Positions 8,250 through 15,889 of a stretch of DNA of 39,341 nt are shown piece after piece. Source of the DNA: Pirellulales bacterium (GTDB lineage: Bacteria > Planctomycetota > Planctomycetia > Pirellulales > Lacipirellulaceae); the NCBI GenBank assembly GCA_022448345.1, contig JAKVCB010000021.1, forward strand, positions 1 to 39,341. The letters run 5' to 3'. Position 1 is the first letter of the stretch; each line of letters begins with the position of its first letter. The position numbers and the translations under genes are program-made. Under the pieces are notes generated by a model. The model saw only the letters and a list, made by a program, of their open reading frames with translations, was not told the DNA's origin and did not search any database.

Positions 8250-8285
8250 ACCCGCAGTTTACCATGAATTCACCCGTAGTTTACC
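8250..8285 (-). promoter_or_regulatory. Paired 14-base direct repeat, possible operator
   Basis: Read on the minus strand, GGTAAACTACGGGT and GGTAAACTGCGGGT occur as direct repeats (8272-8285 and 8250-8263) that differ at one base. They are separated by GAATTCAT, giving a 22-base period, close to two helical turns. The pair lies 80 bases upstream of the ATG of the small CxxC frame. The spacing on one face of the helix fits a dimeric regulator site, but the assignment is inference. Confidence 0.35.
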
Positions 8286-8599
8286 CTCAATTCCCAGTCG
8301 AGTTTGCACTCGGATTTTATGCTGTTTTTAAAATTACTTTTCATTGCCCCACAAGGAACTGGATACTACCGAAGACGCCCTTGTTGACAACTGCCGTTTG
8401 CCCCATTTTGGAAAAACTTCCCGGGTCTCGAAGCTAACTGATTGGGTATCCGCGGTAAGAATAGGCGCCCCCGGGTGGCTTGCCCTGGAACGCCCCTCAA
8501 AGAACGTCTTGGGAAACCTACCCAACGGGTGCCTTGCGCAGTATTCGGGGACCGGCAATGGGCAGATGGCCCCTGACATGAGGCTTGGGCTTGCTCGGC

Positions 8600-8776
8600 C
8601 TATTTCACCACTCCCAAACGCGACTCGCTCCCTATGCCAGCCCAACTAACCAACTCTGCCACTCTTCTGGCCAGCTTGTAAGGTTGCAGGTTTTCATTAA
8701 GATCGGAGTGTTCGGCAACGATTTTACCCTTACAGCAAACCACCTCAACGGTCCACCTGAACCCTGCGGCAGCCAC
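8600..8776 (-). CDS. Candidate small protein, possibly frameshifted
   Basis: A 58-codon frame from GTG (8774-8776) to TAG (8600-8602). The product reads like a small globular domain: a strand pair (FRWTVEVVCCKGKIVAEH) followed by an amphipathic helix (LQPYKLARRVAELVSWAG). I do not know the family. In the neighbouring frame, ATG ATG at 8835-8840 begins a short peptide (MRFVVSETGDGGLAVTA) that stops soon after overlapping this frame. Joined by one base shift near 8780, the two would make a roughly 80-residue protein with a normal start. This suggests either a frameshift mutation or an assembly error. The antisense frame (8585-8842) looks less protein-like. Confidence 0.35.
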   Translation of the reverse strand: MAAAGFRWTVEVVCCKGKIVAEHSDLNENLQPYKLARRVAELVSWAGIGSESRLGVVK

Positions 8777-8893
8777 AAGAGGCGTTGGCGGTCACCGCAA
8801 GTCCACCGTCACCCGTCTCGGAAACCACAAACCGCATCATGAGGAATCTGAAGGTTGACGATTAAGCACAACACAAATCCACCCGCCCGAACC

Positions 8894-9745
8894 ATGCAAC
8901 GGCGCTTGCTCAGCCGTATCGTAAAAACCAGCCAGCTCTGGAATTACAAAGGTGGAACTTTTATGGCGGCTTCGCAGTCGTTCCACTTTGCCGTCGCCTT
9001 CTTCCCAATTGTGCTCGTGGCGGTATCGATCGTTGGCTTGATCTTAAAACGATCTGACATCCTCAACTACCAGCGCAACCAGCTACTGGCGCTGGTTTCC
9101 AGCGAAGGGTCGGCGGCCCTCTCCTCCCAACTCGAAACACTTTTAGCGCAGGTCCAAAAGGGGGCTGCCGTGAACACACCACTGGGAATCGCTGTCCTGG
9201 CCTGCAGCCTGATTTCTATTTTTTATCACATGCAAAAATCTTTTGACCTGGTCTGGGGGATCCGCCTGGGAACTCAAGACAATCGCGTGAAGGAAATTCG
9301 GGATTACTTGCTGGTCGAGGTCCTTCATTTTGTAGTCTGGCTGGGCCTGGTGATTCTGATGCTGGCCCTCTTTACCTTAAGCGCAGCCAGTTCTGTCTGG
9401 CTTGCGCTGCCACAACATCCCAACCTGCTATTTGCAGTGTTGGCGGTAATTTTGAGCTTACTTGCAACGACCATCATCTTTGGCCTACTCTATCGGCTCC
9501 ACCCACGGGGGCATGTCAACTGGAGTGACGCTTTTACCGCAGCAGCGATCGCATCGGTCTTTTGGGAAGTCGCACGGCAACTCCTGGCAGTTGTGCTTAC
9601 CAGCGGGCGTTATAGTGCCTACGGGGTGGTGGGCTCTTTTTTGGCCGTGATGATTTGGCTGTACGTCGGCAACAGCATCCTCTACCTCGGGGCAATGTTT
9701 GTGCGGGCAACCCAACTGGAACGTGCACAGGACGAGGCGTCGTGA
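8894..9745 (+). CDS. YihY/BrkB family inner-membrane protein
   Basis: A 283-residue polytopic membrane protein of the YihY/virulence factor BrkB family (once called ribonuclease BN in error). Family features: the N-terminal cytoplasmic helix before TFMAASQSFHFAVAFFPI, about six membrane segments (around 35-60, 95-115, 135-165, 185-208, 220-240 and 245-268), the loop SIFYHMQKSFDLVWGIR, and the conserved end YSAYGVVGSFLAVMIWLYV. Function in this family is unsettled; transport or envelope roles have been proposed. I chose ATG 8894 over an in-frame TTG at 8855 because it gives the usual short N-terminus. It stands alone, convergent with the dehydrogenase 80 bases downstream. Confidence 0.9.
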   Translation: MQRRLLSRIVKTSQLWNYKGGTFMAASQSFHFAVAFFPIVLVAVSIVGLILKRSDILNYQRNQLLALVSSEGSAALSSQLETLLAQVQKGAAVNTPLGIAVLACSLISIFYHMQKSFDLVWGIRLGTQDNRVKEIRDYLLVEVLHFVVWLGLVILMLALFTLSAASSVWLALPQHPNLLFAVLAVILSLLATTIIFGLLYRLHPRGHVNWSDAFTAAAIASVFWEVARQLLAVVLTSGRYSAYGVVGSFLAVMIWLYVGNSILYLGAMFVRATQLERAQDEAS

Positions 9746-9825
9746 TCCTCGAGGGGAGACCGAACAACTACGCCCACCTTTCGGCAACCGATTGCCCCTG
9801 CTGACTGGGTCGAAAAGAATCTGCC

Positions 9826-10809
9826 TTACGACTTGCCCAACCCCATACTGGCATCCACCGTATAAAGTGGTTGTTCGCCCGCATCCAAACGTCGTGCATT
9901 GTCAATCACAATCTGGCACCGACGTCGCACCGTCTCATCGGTCTGCCCCGACGTATGGGGGGTGACAATGCAGTTCGGAAGCTGGTATTCAGGACGAGTA
10001 CAATCAGCAGGCTCCTCAGAAAAAACGTCGATTCCTGCTCCACCAATTTTACCCTCAAGCAGGGCCTCGGCCAGCGCGTCCTGGTCCACCAAGGCTCCAC
10101 GTGCCACGTTCACTAGAAACGCAGTAGGTTTCATCAGTGCCAGCCTGGAAGCATCCATAATGTGCCTTGTTTTTGGAGTGAGGTGCAAATGCAAAGAGAG
10201 CACGTCACACCGCGCGATGACTTCTTCCATCTGGTCTGACATCCCGTAAAAGTCGGGCTGCATATCGGCAGGCAGGTCGTCCTCGAGCGGCACAATATCA
10301 ATGGCCTCAATCCGCATACCAAAACTTTTGGCCCGCTTTGCCAACTGGCGACCACTTGCTCCAAAGCCGACGATTCCCAGTGTTAAATCTGCCAGTGTCT
10401 TTCCATTGGGCTCATAAAGGGTTCTCTCAAAAAAGTTCTCTCTCGCTTGATTGTATTTGCGCGTGAACATCAGGATGTACATCATGGCAGTTTCGGCCAA
10501 CCCAAAGGCGCTGGTAAATCCTGGCGTATTTCCTAAAGCAATCCCCTTGCCCAGAATGTATTGCACGTCGCAGTGATCCAGGCCTGTACCAATCACTTGC
10601 CAAAATTTTGCGTCGACGGCAGCATCAATGATCTCGCGACTGGAAAGGCCGCCAATATCGATCATCATTTCCACGCCCTTGAGTTGTTCGGCAAGGTCGC
10701 CCTGTGCATCCAGCATTTGGCAACCCAGTTCGCCCTGCACATGGTCAATACACATGGTCGCGTACTCACTTTGCGTGCGCGAATACATCAGAAGTTTTGC
10801 TGGATCCAT
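9826..10809 (-). CDS. D-isomer-specific 2-hydroxyacid dehydrogenase (phosphoglycerate dehydrogenase-like)
   Basis: A 327-residue cytoplasmic NAD(P)-dependent oxidoreductase interconverting a 2-hydroxyacid and a 2-oxoacid. The nucleotide-binding motif GFGASG (148-153) is followed by Asp171 after the second strand, which favours NAD over NADP. The catalytic trio is in place: Arg237 in VARGALV, Glu266 in DVFSEEP and His285 in TPHTSG. The length fits the family without the C-terminal ACT domain of SerA, so serine synthesis is not implied. It is divergent from an MFS transporter 280 bases away, which may import the acid it acts on or a precursor; that pairing is inferred from position only. Confidence 0.92.
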   Translation of the reverse strand: MDPAKLLMYSRTQSEYATMCIDHVQGELGCQMLDAQGDLAEQLKGVEMMIDIGGLSSREIIDAAVDAKFWQVIGTGLDHCDVQYILGKGIALGNTPGFTSAFGLAETAMMYILMFTRKYNQARENFFERTLYEPNGKTLADLTLGIVGFGASGRQLAKRAKSFGMRIEAIDIVPLEDDLPADMQPDFYGMSDQMEEVIARCDVLSLHLHLTPKTRHIMDASRLALMKPTAFLVNVARGALVDQDALAEALLEGKIGGAGIDVFSEEPADCTRPEYQLPNCIVTPHTSGQTDETVRRRCQIVIDNARRLDAGEQPLYTVDASMGLGKS

Positions 10810-11089
10810 AAGAATTAACCGTTTATCTAAAAGTGCTGTTTTACGGGGAAAAACAAAAACTCAGCGACGTCAGGCCGGCCGGCATTGTAGAGGTTTAGGC
10901 CCAAACATCAAAGTCCCTGACAGTGCTGCAAAATCGCGCAGACTGCAGGGGACTCCCGAAGGCAAAACGACTCCGTTCGTCCCATAGCCGTATTGTCGCC
11001 TGCCGGCCGGGCGAGTTATCATTCACGTTTCCTGGTCCGTCCTGACTGGGCCCAACATTTTTATTGGCACGACTACATCGACCTGTCTT

Positions 11090-12469
11090 ATGGAACGCAA
11101 AGAACACTGGTACGAAGGTATCACCCGATACCAATGGATGGTCCTGGTCATCGCTTCAGCCGGGTGGATCTTCGATGTCTATGAAGGACAAATCTTTAAC
11201 CTCACCCGCAAGGAGATGCTGGGGGACATCTTGTCAGCCAGCGGCAACGGGGCAGACGTAAATACCTACGGGGACTGGTTTCTCGCAATTTTCCTCTTGG
11301 GCGGTACGCTGGGCGGACTCGCCGCAGGCTCGCTGGCCGATCGCTATGGTCGCCGGCCGATCATGGTCCTCACGATCCTGATGTACTCGCTCTTCTCGGG
11401 CCTCACCTTTTTTGCCACCGAACTGTGGCAAGTTGGAGCCCTGCGGTTTCTGGTGGCGATGGGAGTCGGCGGTGAATGGGCCGTCGCCGCAAGCCTCGTG
11501 GCGGAGGTCTTTCCCGCCCGAGCACGCGCGCAGGCAGCAGGCATTTTTCACGCCTCCAGTGTGCTGGGAACCTGGCTGGCGGCGCTCGCCGGGATGGCCG
11601 TGGGTGCCCAGTGGCGTTACGCATACTTGCTGGGTATCGTGCCCGCTCTGCTGATCCTTTGGGTTCGCGCCAGTGTCAAAGAACCCAAAAAATGGCAAGA
11701 CGCAAAACAGCAGGACACAAGCAGTCAGCTGGGCAGTTTTCGAGACCTGCTTTGGAATCCAAAATGGAGTGGGCGGGCCCTTCTGGGAATGGCGTTGGCC
11801 GCGGTTGGACTGGGAACCTTCTGGTCCGTTACCGTGGCCGGGCAAGGTCTGGCCGACCAACTGCTTGCCCCAGCCCTGGCCCCACTGCTGCTTGAGCAGG
11901 AAGAACTGGCCCAACAGCTGGCTGAGGGGGAAGGCCTGGAGGCGGACATCGCGGCAATGCGGGCAAAAAGTAAAGGCGTGAAGGCGGACATCGCGAAAAT
12001 ACGGGCAAAATCAAAATTTGCGTATGGAATTATCCAGACCGCCGGCGGCGGCGCAGGACTGCTCGCATTTGGGCCGCTCTGCGCATGGTTTGGCAGGCGA
12101 CGGACTTTTATCGCTATGCAGGGACTGGCTTTTCTCATCGTGCCAATCACCTGCTTTGGCCCACAAACCTACCAACAGCTGCTCTGGATCTTGCCGCTGT
12201 TTGGCTTTCTTACGCTGGGTATGCATGCCGGGTATGCCATTTACTTCCCCGAACTTTTCCCCACGCACCTGCGGGCCACCGGAACCAGCTTCTGCTTCAA
12301 TGGCGGCCGCGTGCTGGCAGTGCCCGTATTGCTGTTTTCGGGCTGGCTCAAAGGCCTGCCAGACATGAATCTGGGAGTTGCGGTCTCGTGGCTGAGTACA
12401 CTCTTTCTGGTCGGAATAATCGTCGTGCTGTTCCTGCCCGAAACAAAAGGCCAGGAACTTCCCGATTGA
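11090..12469 (+). CDS. MFS transporter with an extra helical insert
   Basis: A 459-residue major facilitator superfamily carrier resembling metabolite:H+ symporters (sugar or aromatic/organic acid types). Evidence: the acidic TM1 end (GWIFDVYEGQIF), the loop 2-3 signature GSLADRYGRRPIM, FPARARAQAAGI after TM4, the TM8-9 loop FGRRRTF, PELFPTHLRATGTSFCFNGG near TM10-11, and 12 predicted helices. Between TM7 and TM8, where carriers usually have a short loop, there is an insert of about 45 residues (about 266-312). It is charged and helix-forming and contains a 14-residue tandem repeat (separate entry). The gene lies divergent to the 2-hydroxyacid dehydrogenase, suggesting carboxylate uptake, but the substrate is not readable. 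Confidence 0.92.
   Translation: MERKEHWYEGITRYQWMVLVIASAGWIFDVYEGQIFNLTRKEMLGDILSASGNGADVNTYGDWFLAIFLLGGTLGGLAAGSLADRYGRRPIMVLTILMYSLFSGLTFFATELWQVGALRFLVAMGVGGEWAVAASLVAEVFPARARAQAAGIFHASSVLGTWLAALAGMAVGAQWRYAYLLGIVPALLILWVRASVKEPKKWQDAKQQDTSSQLGSFRDLLWNPKWSGRALLGMALAAVGLGTFWSVTVAGQGLADQLLAPALAPLLLEQEELAQQLAEGEGLEADIAAMRAKSKGVKADIAKIRAKSKFAYGIIQTAGGGAGLLAFGPLCAWFGRRRTFIAMQGLAFLIVPITCFGPQTYQQLLWILPLFGFLTLGMHAGYAIYFPELFPTHLRATGTSFCFNGGRVLAVPVLLFSGWLKGLPDMNLGVAVSWLSTLFLVGIIVVLFLPETKGQELPD
11942..12025 (+). repeat. 42-base tandem duplication inside the MFS gene
   Basis: Two adjacent 42-base units (11942-11983 and 11984-12025), most alike in their first 13 bases (GCGGACATCGCG). They encode ADIAAMRAKSKGVK and ADIAKIRAKSKFAY (residues 285-298 and 299-312). 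The length is a multiple of three, so the frame is kept. It lengthens a charged helix in the TM7-TM8 loop. Confidence 0.8.
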
Positions 12470-12554
12470 AACCGGCTGCAATCCGCTCCGAGCAATGCAG
12501 CAGCGGAATATTGGCAGCCAAGGGTGGCAAACCATCAGAAACACAGGCTGCCTC

Positions 12555-12725
12555 TCAGGAACGGATGCAGTCGACCTCGCAATACACCCGGCCGGTGTCG
12601 CCGGCGCCACCACGCTGCCCCCCCAGGATACTCAGCGCAAAGAGCCCGCCCAAGCCATTGCTACCTCTGAGAAAGAAGCCCGCCTGAGTGACGTGCTGCA
12701 TTATCAAGTTAACGATCTCGGCCAT
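12555..12725 (-). CDS. Candidate small protein downstream of PEP-CTERM gene
   Basis: A 56-codon frame from ATG (12723-12725) to TGA (12555-12557), starting 26 bases after the stop of the upstream PEP-CTERM gene on the same strand. A G-rich run (GGGGGG, 8 bases before the ATG) could serve as a ribosome site. The product begins with an amphipathic segment (MAEIVNLIMQHVTQAGFFLR), then a Gly-rich hydrophobic stretch (GGLFALSILGG), and ends in YCEVDCIRS. I do not recognise it. It could be translated with the gene upstream or be a chance frame; the plus-strand antisense is open too. Confidence 0.3.
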   Translation of the reverse strand: MAEIVNLIMQHVTQAGFFLRGSNGLGGLFALSILGGQRGGAGDTGRVYCEVDCIRS

Positions 12726-12751
12726 AGGAATAGCCCCCCAGCCGATCAGCG

Positions 12752-14386
12752 CTACCGCTGCGGTCGCGCTACGGCGGCGATGAACAGCCCGGCGAGGAGC
12801 AGGATCATCGAACCAGGCTCAGGAACCGCCGCTCCGGCGGCAGAACCAGCTTCCGAATCACCAAAAGCACCTGCCCACAGAGCGTAGTCCGCCCCGTCGA
12901 CAATGCCGGCACTGCCGCCAGTTTCGTCCCCGTTGCCTCCCAGGTCAAAGGTGGTCCCCCGGTTGTCCGACCACACCGTGAAGTCGGCCGCATCCACCGT
13001 TCCATCCTCGTTAAAGTCACCCGGGAGACCTGTCACAACCGGCCCGGCAGCGCCTATCGCGGCAAGCCCTACCAGGGGATTGCCCGTATTGAAAACACTT
13101 GCCAGATCGTAGGGAGAACTGCTGTTTCCTGTACCCGCATAAACAAAAATGAGCCCACTCTCGGTGCCAGCGATGATTTCGTCAACGCCATCGTCGTCCA
13201 GAACGTCGGCGACCACGACATCAATAAAATTCTGCATCGTCGGCCCCGATTGCCAGAGCGGCGCGCCGAAGGCCTGGGGATTTCCGGCGTCTCCCTCTGG
13301 GTTCAGCACGCGAATCACGTCGCTGCCGGCCAGCACAATCTCCGGCTCCGGATCGGCGTCAAGGTTGGCCGAGGTCACTGCGTTAAAAACGAGCCCTGAA
13401 GGCGGCGCTCCATGAGTGGCACCCAGGGCATTTTCGCGCTCAAAATCCTGAAACCAAACATGATTGGGCGCATCGTCGGTTGAAAACAGGTGCGATCCCT
13501 GTCCGAACCCATCGGCCCCCTGGGGATTGTTGTTGCCGGTCACCAGGTACTCAAGCCCTGGATTGCTGGGAATAAAATCATCGGCCACTGCATCGCTGAT
13601 GGGGCGATTGATGAACTTTTGTCCGTCGCCTCCGCGCTGCGTGAGGACGTTGGCCGACTGGGCATAGTAAAGCAGCGTATTTCCAGTCGTAGCGTCGGCG
13701 GCGGTTGAAGTTGAGGTATTATGAGTCTCCGTCGTGGTAATCAGGATTTCGTTGCCCGGAGTGCCGCTGTTGAACTCGCCAATGTGAATCGAATTGCCCA
13801 CACCCTGGTTGGGTATTGGATTACTAACCATGCTTTGGGCCGCCATGGGGTTGGCGCTGATCATGTGGATCAACACATCGTTCTCCCCCCACCCGCCGTT
13901 AATCGGCTCAACCCGGCGAGTCACAATAATGCGGTCGGTGAGGCCAAACGCAGGATCCCCCACGTCCCCATAGGCAATCGCATCGATCGACTGGGTCTCG
14001 GTCGGCCCACCGGCTGGATCCCACTGGGCAACCCACTCTTTGTCGGCTGTAAATCGCTGTAAATACTGGCCACCAACTGCCACCTCTGGAACCCCGCCAA
14101 CCGAACCGGCCGCAAGCACCTGCACGTCCGGGTTATTGGTGGGCTGGGAAACAAATCCGGCTTCACTACCAATTCCGCGGGGTGTCCCCTCGTCGCCAGC
14201 GGCACTGCGGGTCAAGAGATCGACTTTTCCCAGGTTATTCAGCTGGTTACCAGTTACCCCGTCTGAGTTAAGGTTCAAGAAGAAAAGCCTATCGGCAGCA
14301 AATCCAGACAGAGTGAGCCCTGAAGCGAACGAGCACAAGAGAACTACGGTTAACACACTCCAGTATTTATTCTTCAGTCCGATCAT
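12752..14386 (-). CDS. PEP-CTERM protein with FG-GAP/VCBS-like repeats and dockerin-like module
   Basis: A 544-residue exported protein. It has an N-terminal signal peptide (WSVLTVVLLCSFASGLTLSGFAA), then a long region of propeller-like repeats with Asp-rich turns (LDADPEPEIVLAGSDVIRVL, DVLDDDGVDEIIAGTESGL). Next comes a dockerin-like pair of calcium loops (GDFNEDGTVDAADFTVW and GGSAGIVDGADYALW). It ends in a PEP-CTERM signal: VPEP, hydrophobic helix, then ARPQR. PEP-CTERM tails are recognised by exosortase/archaeosortase-type enzymes that anchor or release surface proteins; no exosortase gene is in the window. It is paralogous to the gene at 15890-17134, which lacks the dockerin-like part. 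A structural or binding role at the surface is inferred. Confidence 0.87.
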   Translation of the reverse strand: MIGLKNKYWSVLTVVLLCSFASGLTLSGFAADRLFFLNLNSDGVTGNQLNNLGKVDLLTRSAAGDEGTPRGIGSEAGFVSQPTNNPDVQVLAAGSVGGVPEVAVGGQYLQRFTADKEWVAQWDPAGGPTETQSIDAIAYGDVGDPAFGLTDRIIVTRRVEPINGGWGENDVLIHMISANPMAAQSMVSNPIPNQGVGNSIHIGEFNSGTPGNEILITTTETHNTSTSTAADATTGNTLLYYAQSANVLTQRGGDGQKFINRPISDAVADDFIPSNPGLEYLVTGNNNPQGADGFGQGSHLFSTDDAPNHVWFQDFERENALGATHGAPPSGLVFNAVTSANLDADPEPEIVLAGSDVIRVLNPEGDAGNPQAFGAPLWQSGPTMQNFIDVVVADVLDDDGVDEIIAGTESGLIFVYAGTGNSSSPYDLASVFNTGNPLVGLAAIGAAGPVVTGLPGDFNEDGTVDAADFTVWSDNRGTTFDLGGNGDETGGSAGIVDGADYALWAGAFGDSEAGSAAGAAVPEPGSMILLLAGLFIAAVARPQR

Positions 14387-14600
14387 GATATCGATCTGCC
14401 AATCCTCTTTCGTGGAAACCTTATCGAAGACCTCCTGCCTTTAAAACGAAGGTTCACTCCTGCGAACCCACCCTGAGAGGGCAGCAACCGCCCACCCCGC
14501 TTATACCAATTTATTCTATCAAGAAAGCTTTATCTTGCGACAAGGAGAATGGGTATTTTTCTCGTTATTTAACCGAGCAAGGGCAACTGCGGTCGACTCC

Positions 14601-15677
14601 TTACTCGACCACCATGCCAGCCCCATCCTCGGTACCATCATTCATCCAGCAAAGCGATCGCCAGGCGACCAGATCAATCGAGTCGGCATGAAAGTTCACT
14701 GCCCCGTCGGCCATCAGGCCATTAACCCCACCAGGGTGCATGCTGCGGGCCGAGGCGTGACTATTGGCCGTATGTGCTCTTTGGCAGGGAAGATTACGTT
14801 CGGGCGCACTGGGCCTTTCGGGCGATTTGCAATTGCCCGAAAAAAGCGCGTCGGGACTACTTGAATTCGGGGTATTGCGGGCTACCAGAAACTTAAACCC
14901 GCTTCGGTTGGTGTAAAACCAGCCCCGCATACAATCTTTGTAGCCCCGGAGGTACTCGGTAACCATCACCGTTTTACTCGACCCATCTTCGATTTTCGGG
15001 ATGGGCGTTCCCCGGTTAATTCCAAAGACGGTTCGCCGGCTGTTGATCAACAATTGATACGGACCCTCCGGCATAGGCCCCCCCATATTTACCTCGTTGC
15101 GGTGCAAGTCGTACAAGATATCTCCCTCTTCGATTCCCGGAAACATCCCCAAATAGTTTGACACCGCCAGCGGCACCCCAAAAAACTGCTTCGCAGTCGT
15201 CTCGCTCCAGTCAGAAGGGCACAACAGTTCGGGAAAGGCTGAGCCTAATAGACCGCTGGGCCATGCCGCGCAGCCCTGCGTACCGGCTGGCTCCCACGGG
15301 TCACACAGGTTGTCGAAATTGACCGCTGCAATCTGGTCTGCGTAGGCTGAATTTTCGAGGTACGGAAAGATCCAGGTCAAAAAATAGGGCCACTCCGGAA
15401 AACCGTGCGCATTGCGGTCCGTAGGCGAGCCCGGGTGCCCGTTTCCGGCATTTGCGCCGTAGGGAAACCGCCCGGCCATCGAGTGATAGTTGTGCAGCGC
15501 CAGCCCGATCTGTTTCAAGTGATTGGCACACTGCATCCGGCGGGCCGACTCGCGGGCGGCCTGTACGGCCGGCAGCAACAGGGCGATCAAGATACCGATA
15601 ATCGCAATCACCACCAGCAGTTCCACCAGCGTGAAACCCCTGATGTAATTCTTAACACAACTTCTGCTCGGTTCCAT
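14601..15677 (-). CDS. DUF1559 protein with type IV pilin-like N-terminus
   Basis: A 358-residue planctomycete pseudopilin. The N-terminus is a class III prepilin signal: a short basic leader, Gly14-Phe15 cleavage site, Glu19 at the +5 position, and the hydrophobic helix ([19 protein letters not shown]). The DUF1559 body follows, starting with [17 protein letters not shown] and [14 protein letters not shown]. The C-terminal family motif [14 protein letters not shown] is present. These proteins occur in dozens of copies in planctomycete genomes and are processed by prepilin peptidase; their assembly and role are poorly known. It lies between two paralogous PEP-CTERM genes on the same strand, with gaps of about 210 bases on each side, so it may form a functional unit with them. 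Confidence 0.95.
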   Translation of the reverse strand: MEPSRSCVKNYIRGFTLVELLVVIAIIGILIALLLPAVQAARESARRMQCANHLKQIGLALHNYHSMAGRFPYGANAGNGHPGSPTDRNAHGFPEWPYFLTWIFPYLENSAYADQIAAVNFDNLCDPWEPAGTQGCAAWPSGLLGSAFPELLCPSDWSETTAKQFFGVPLAVSNYLGMFPGIEEGDILYDLHRNEVNMGGPMPEGPYQLLINSRRTVFGINRGTPIPKIEDGSSKTVMVTEYLRGYKDCMRGWFYTNRSGFKFLVARNTPNSSSPDALFSGNCKSPERPSAPERNLPCQRAHTANSHASARSMHPGGVNGLMADGAVNFHADSIDLVAWRSLCWMNDGTEDGAGMVVE

Positions 15678-15815
15678 ATCGGTTCTTCAAAATCCGTGTC
15701 AGCTCTTCAAAACGCCCCTTGTTTCGCCACGCCAGACTCTCGGCACCCCTGCATCTGTCGGGCAACGCGCCGCCGGGTTCATTTTACCAAAGACTTTAAA
15801 AACCATCACTACCAT

Positions 15816-15850
15816 AAAAAGCGGGGGACCTGACCGGTCCCCCGCTTAAA
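15816..15850 (-). terminator. Strong rho-independent terminator of the PEP-CTERM gene
   Basis: A perfect 12-bp stem (15819-15830 with 15836-15847, core GCGGGGGACC/GGTCCCCCGC) and a 5-base loop. On the minus strand it is followed by a T-run (complement of 15816-15820). It lies 43 bases after the stop of the minus-strand gene ending at 15890, which sets the direction. The A-run on the other side could allow some bidirectional action. Confidence 0.85.
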
Positions 15851-15889
15851 AAAAATACGCCTCTGGTGTAACGGACTCTCGCAGCTGGC

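Larger units (their letters stand above)
7816..8893. other. Gene-poor kilobase between sulfatase and BrkB-like genes
   Basis: About 1.08 kb with no gene over 60 codons that I accept. It contains a 49-codon candidate zinc-ribbon gene (8021-8170), a paired 14-base direct repeat (8250-8285), and a 58-codon candidate gene (8600-8776), each listed separately. The rest (7816-8020, 8290-8600, 8780-8893) shows nothing recognisable. Overlapping frames at 8334-8645 (-) and 8344-8649 (+) have low-complexity, unprotein-like translations. Confidence 0.5.

Noticed and set aside
8334-8649. Overlapping frames of about 100 codons on both strands
   Set aside because: The translations look random, and neither has a ribosome site or motif.
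14560-14590. Short inverted repeat after the DUF1559 gene
   Set aside because: The 7-bp stem has a bulge and is followed by A, not T, in the direction of transcription.
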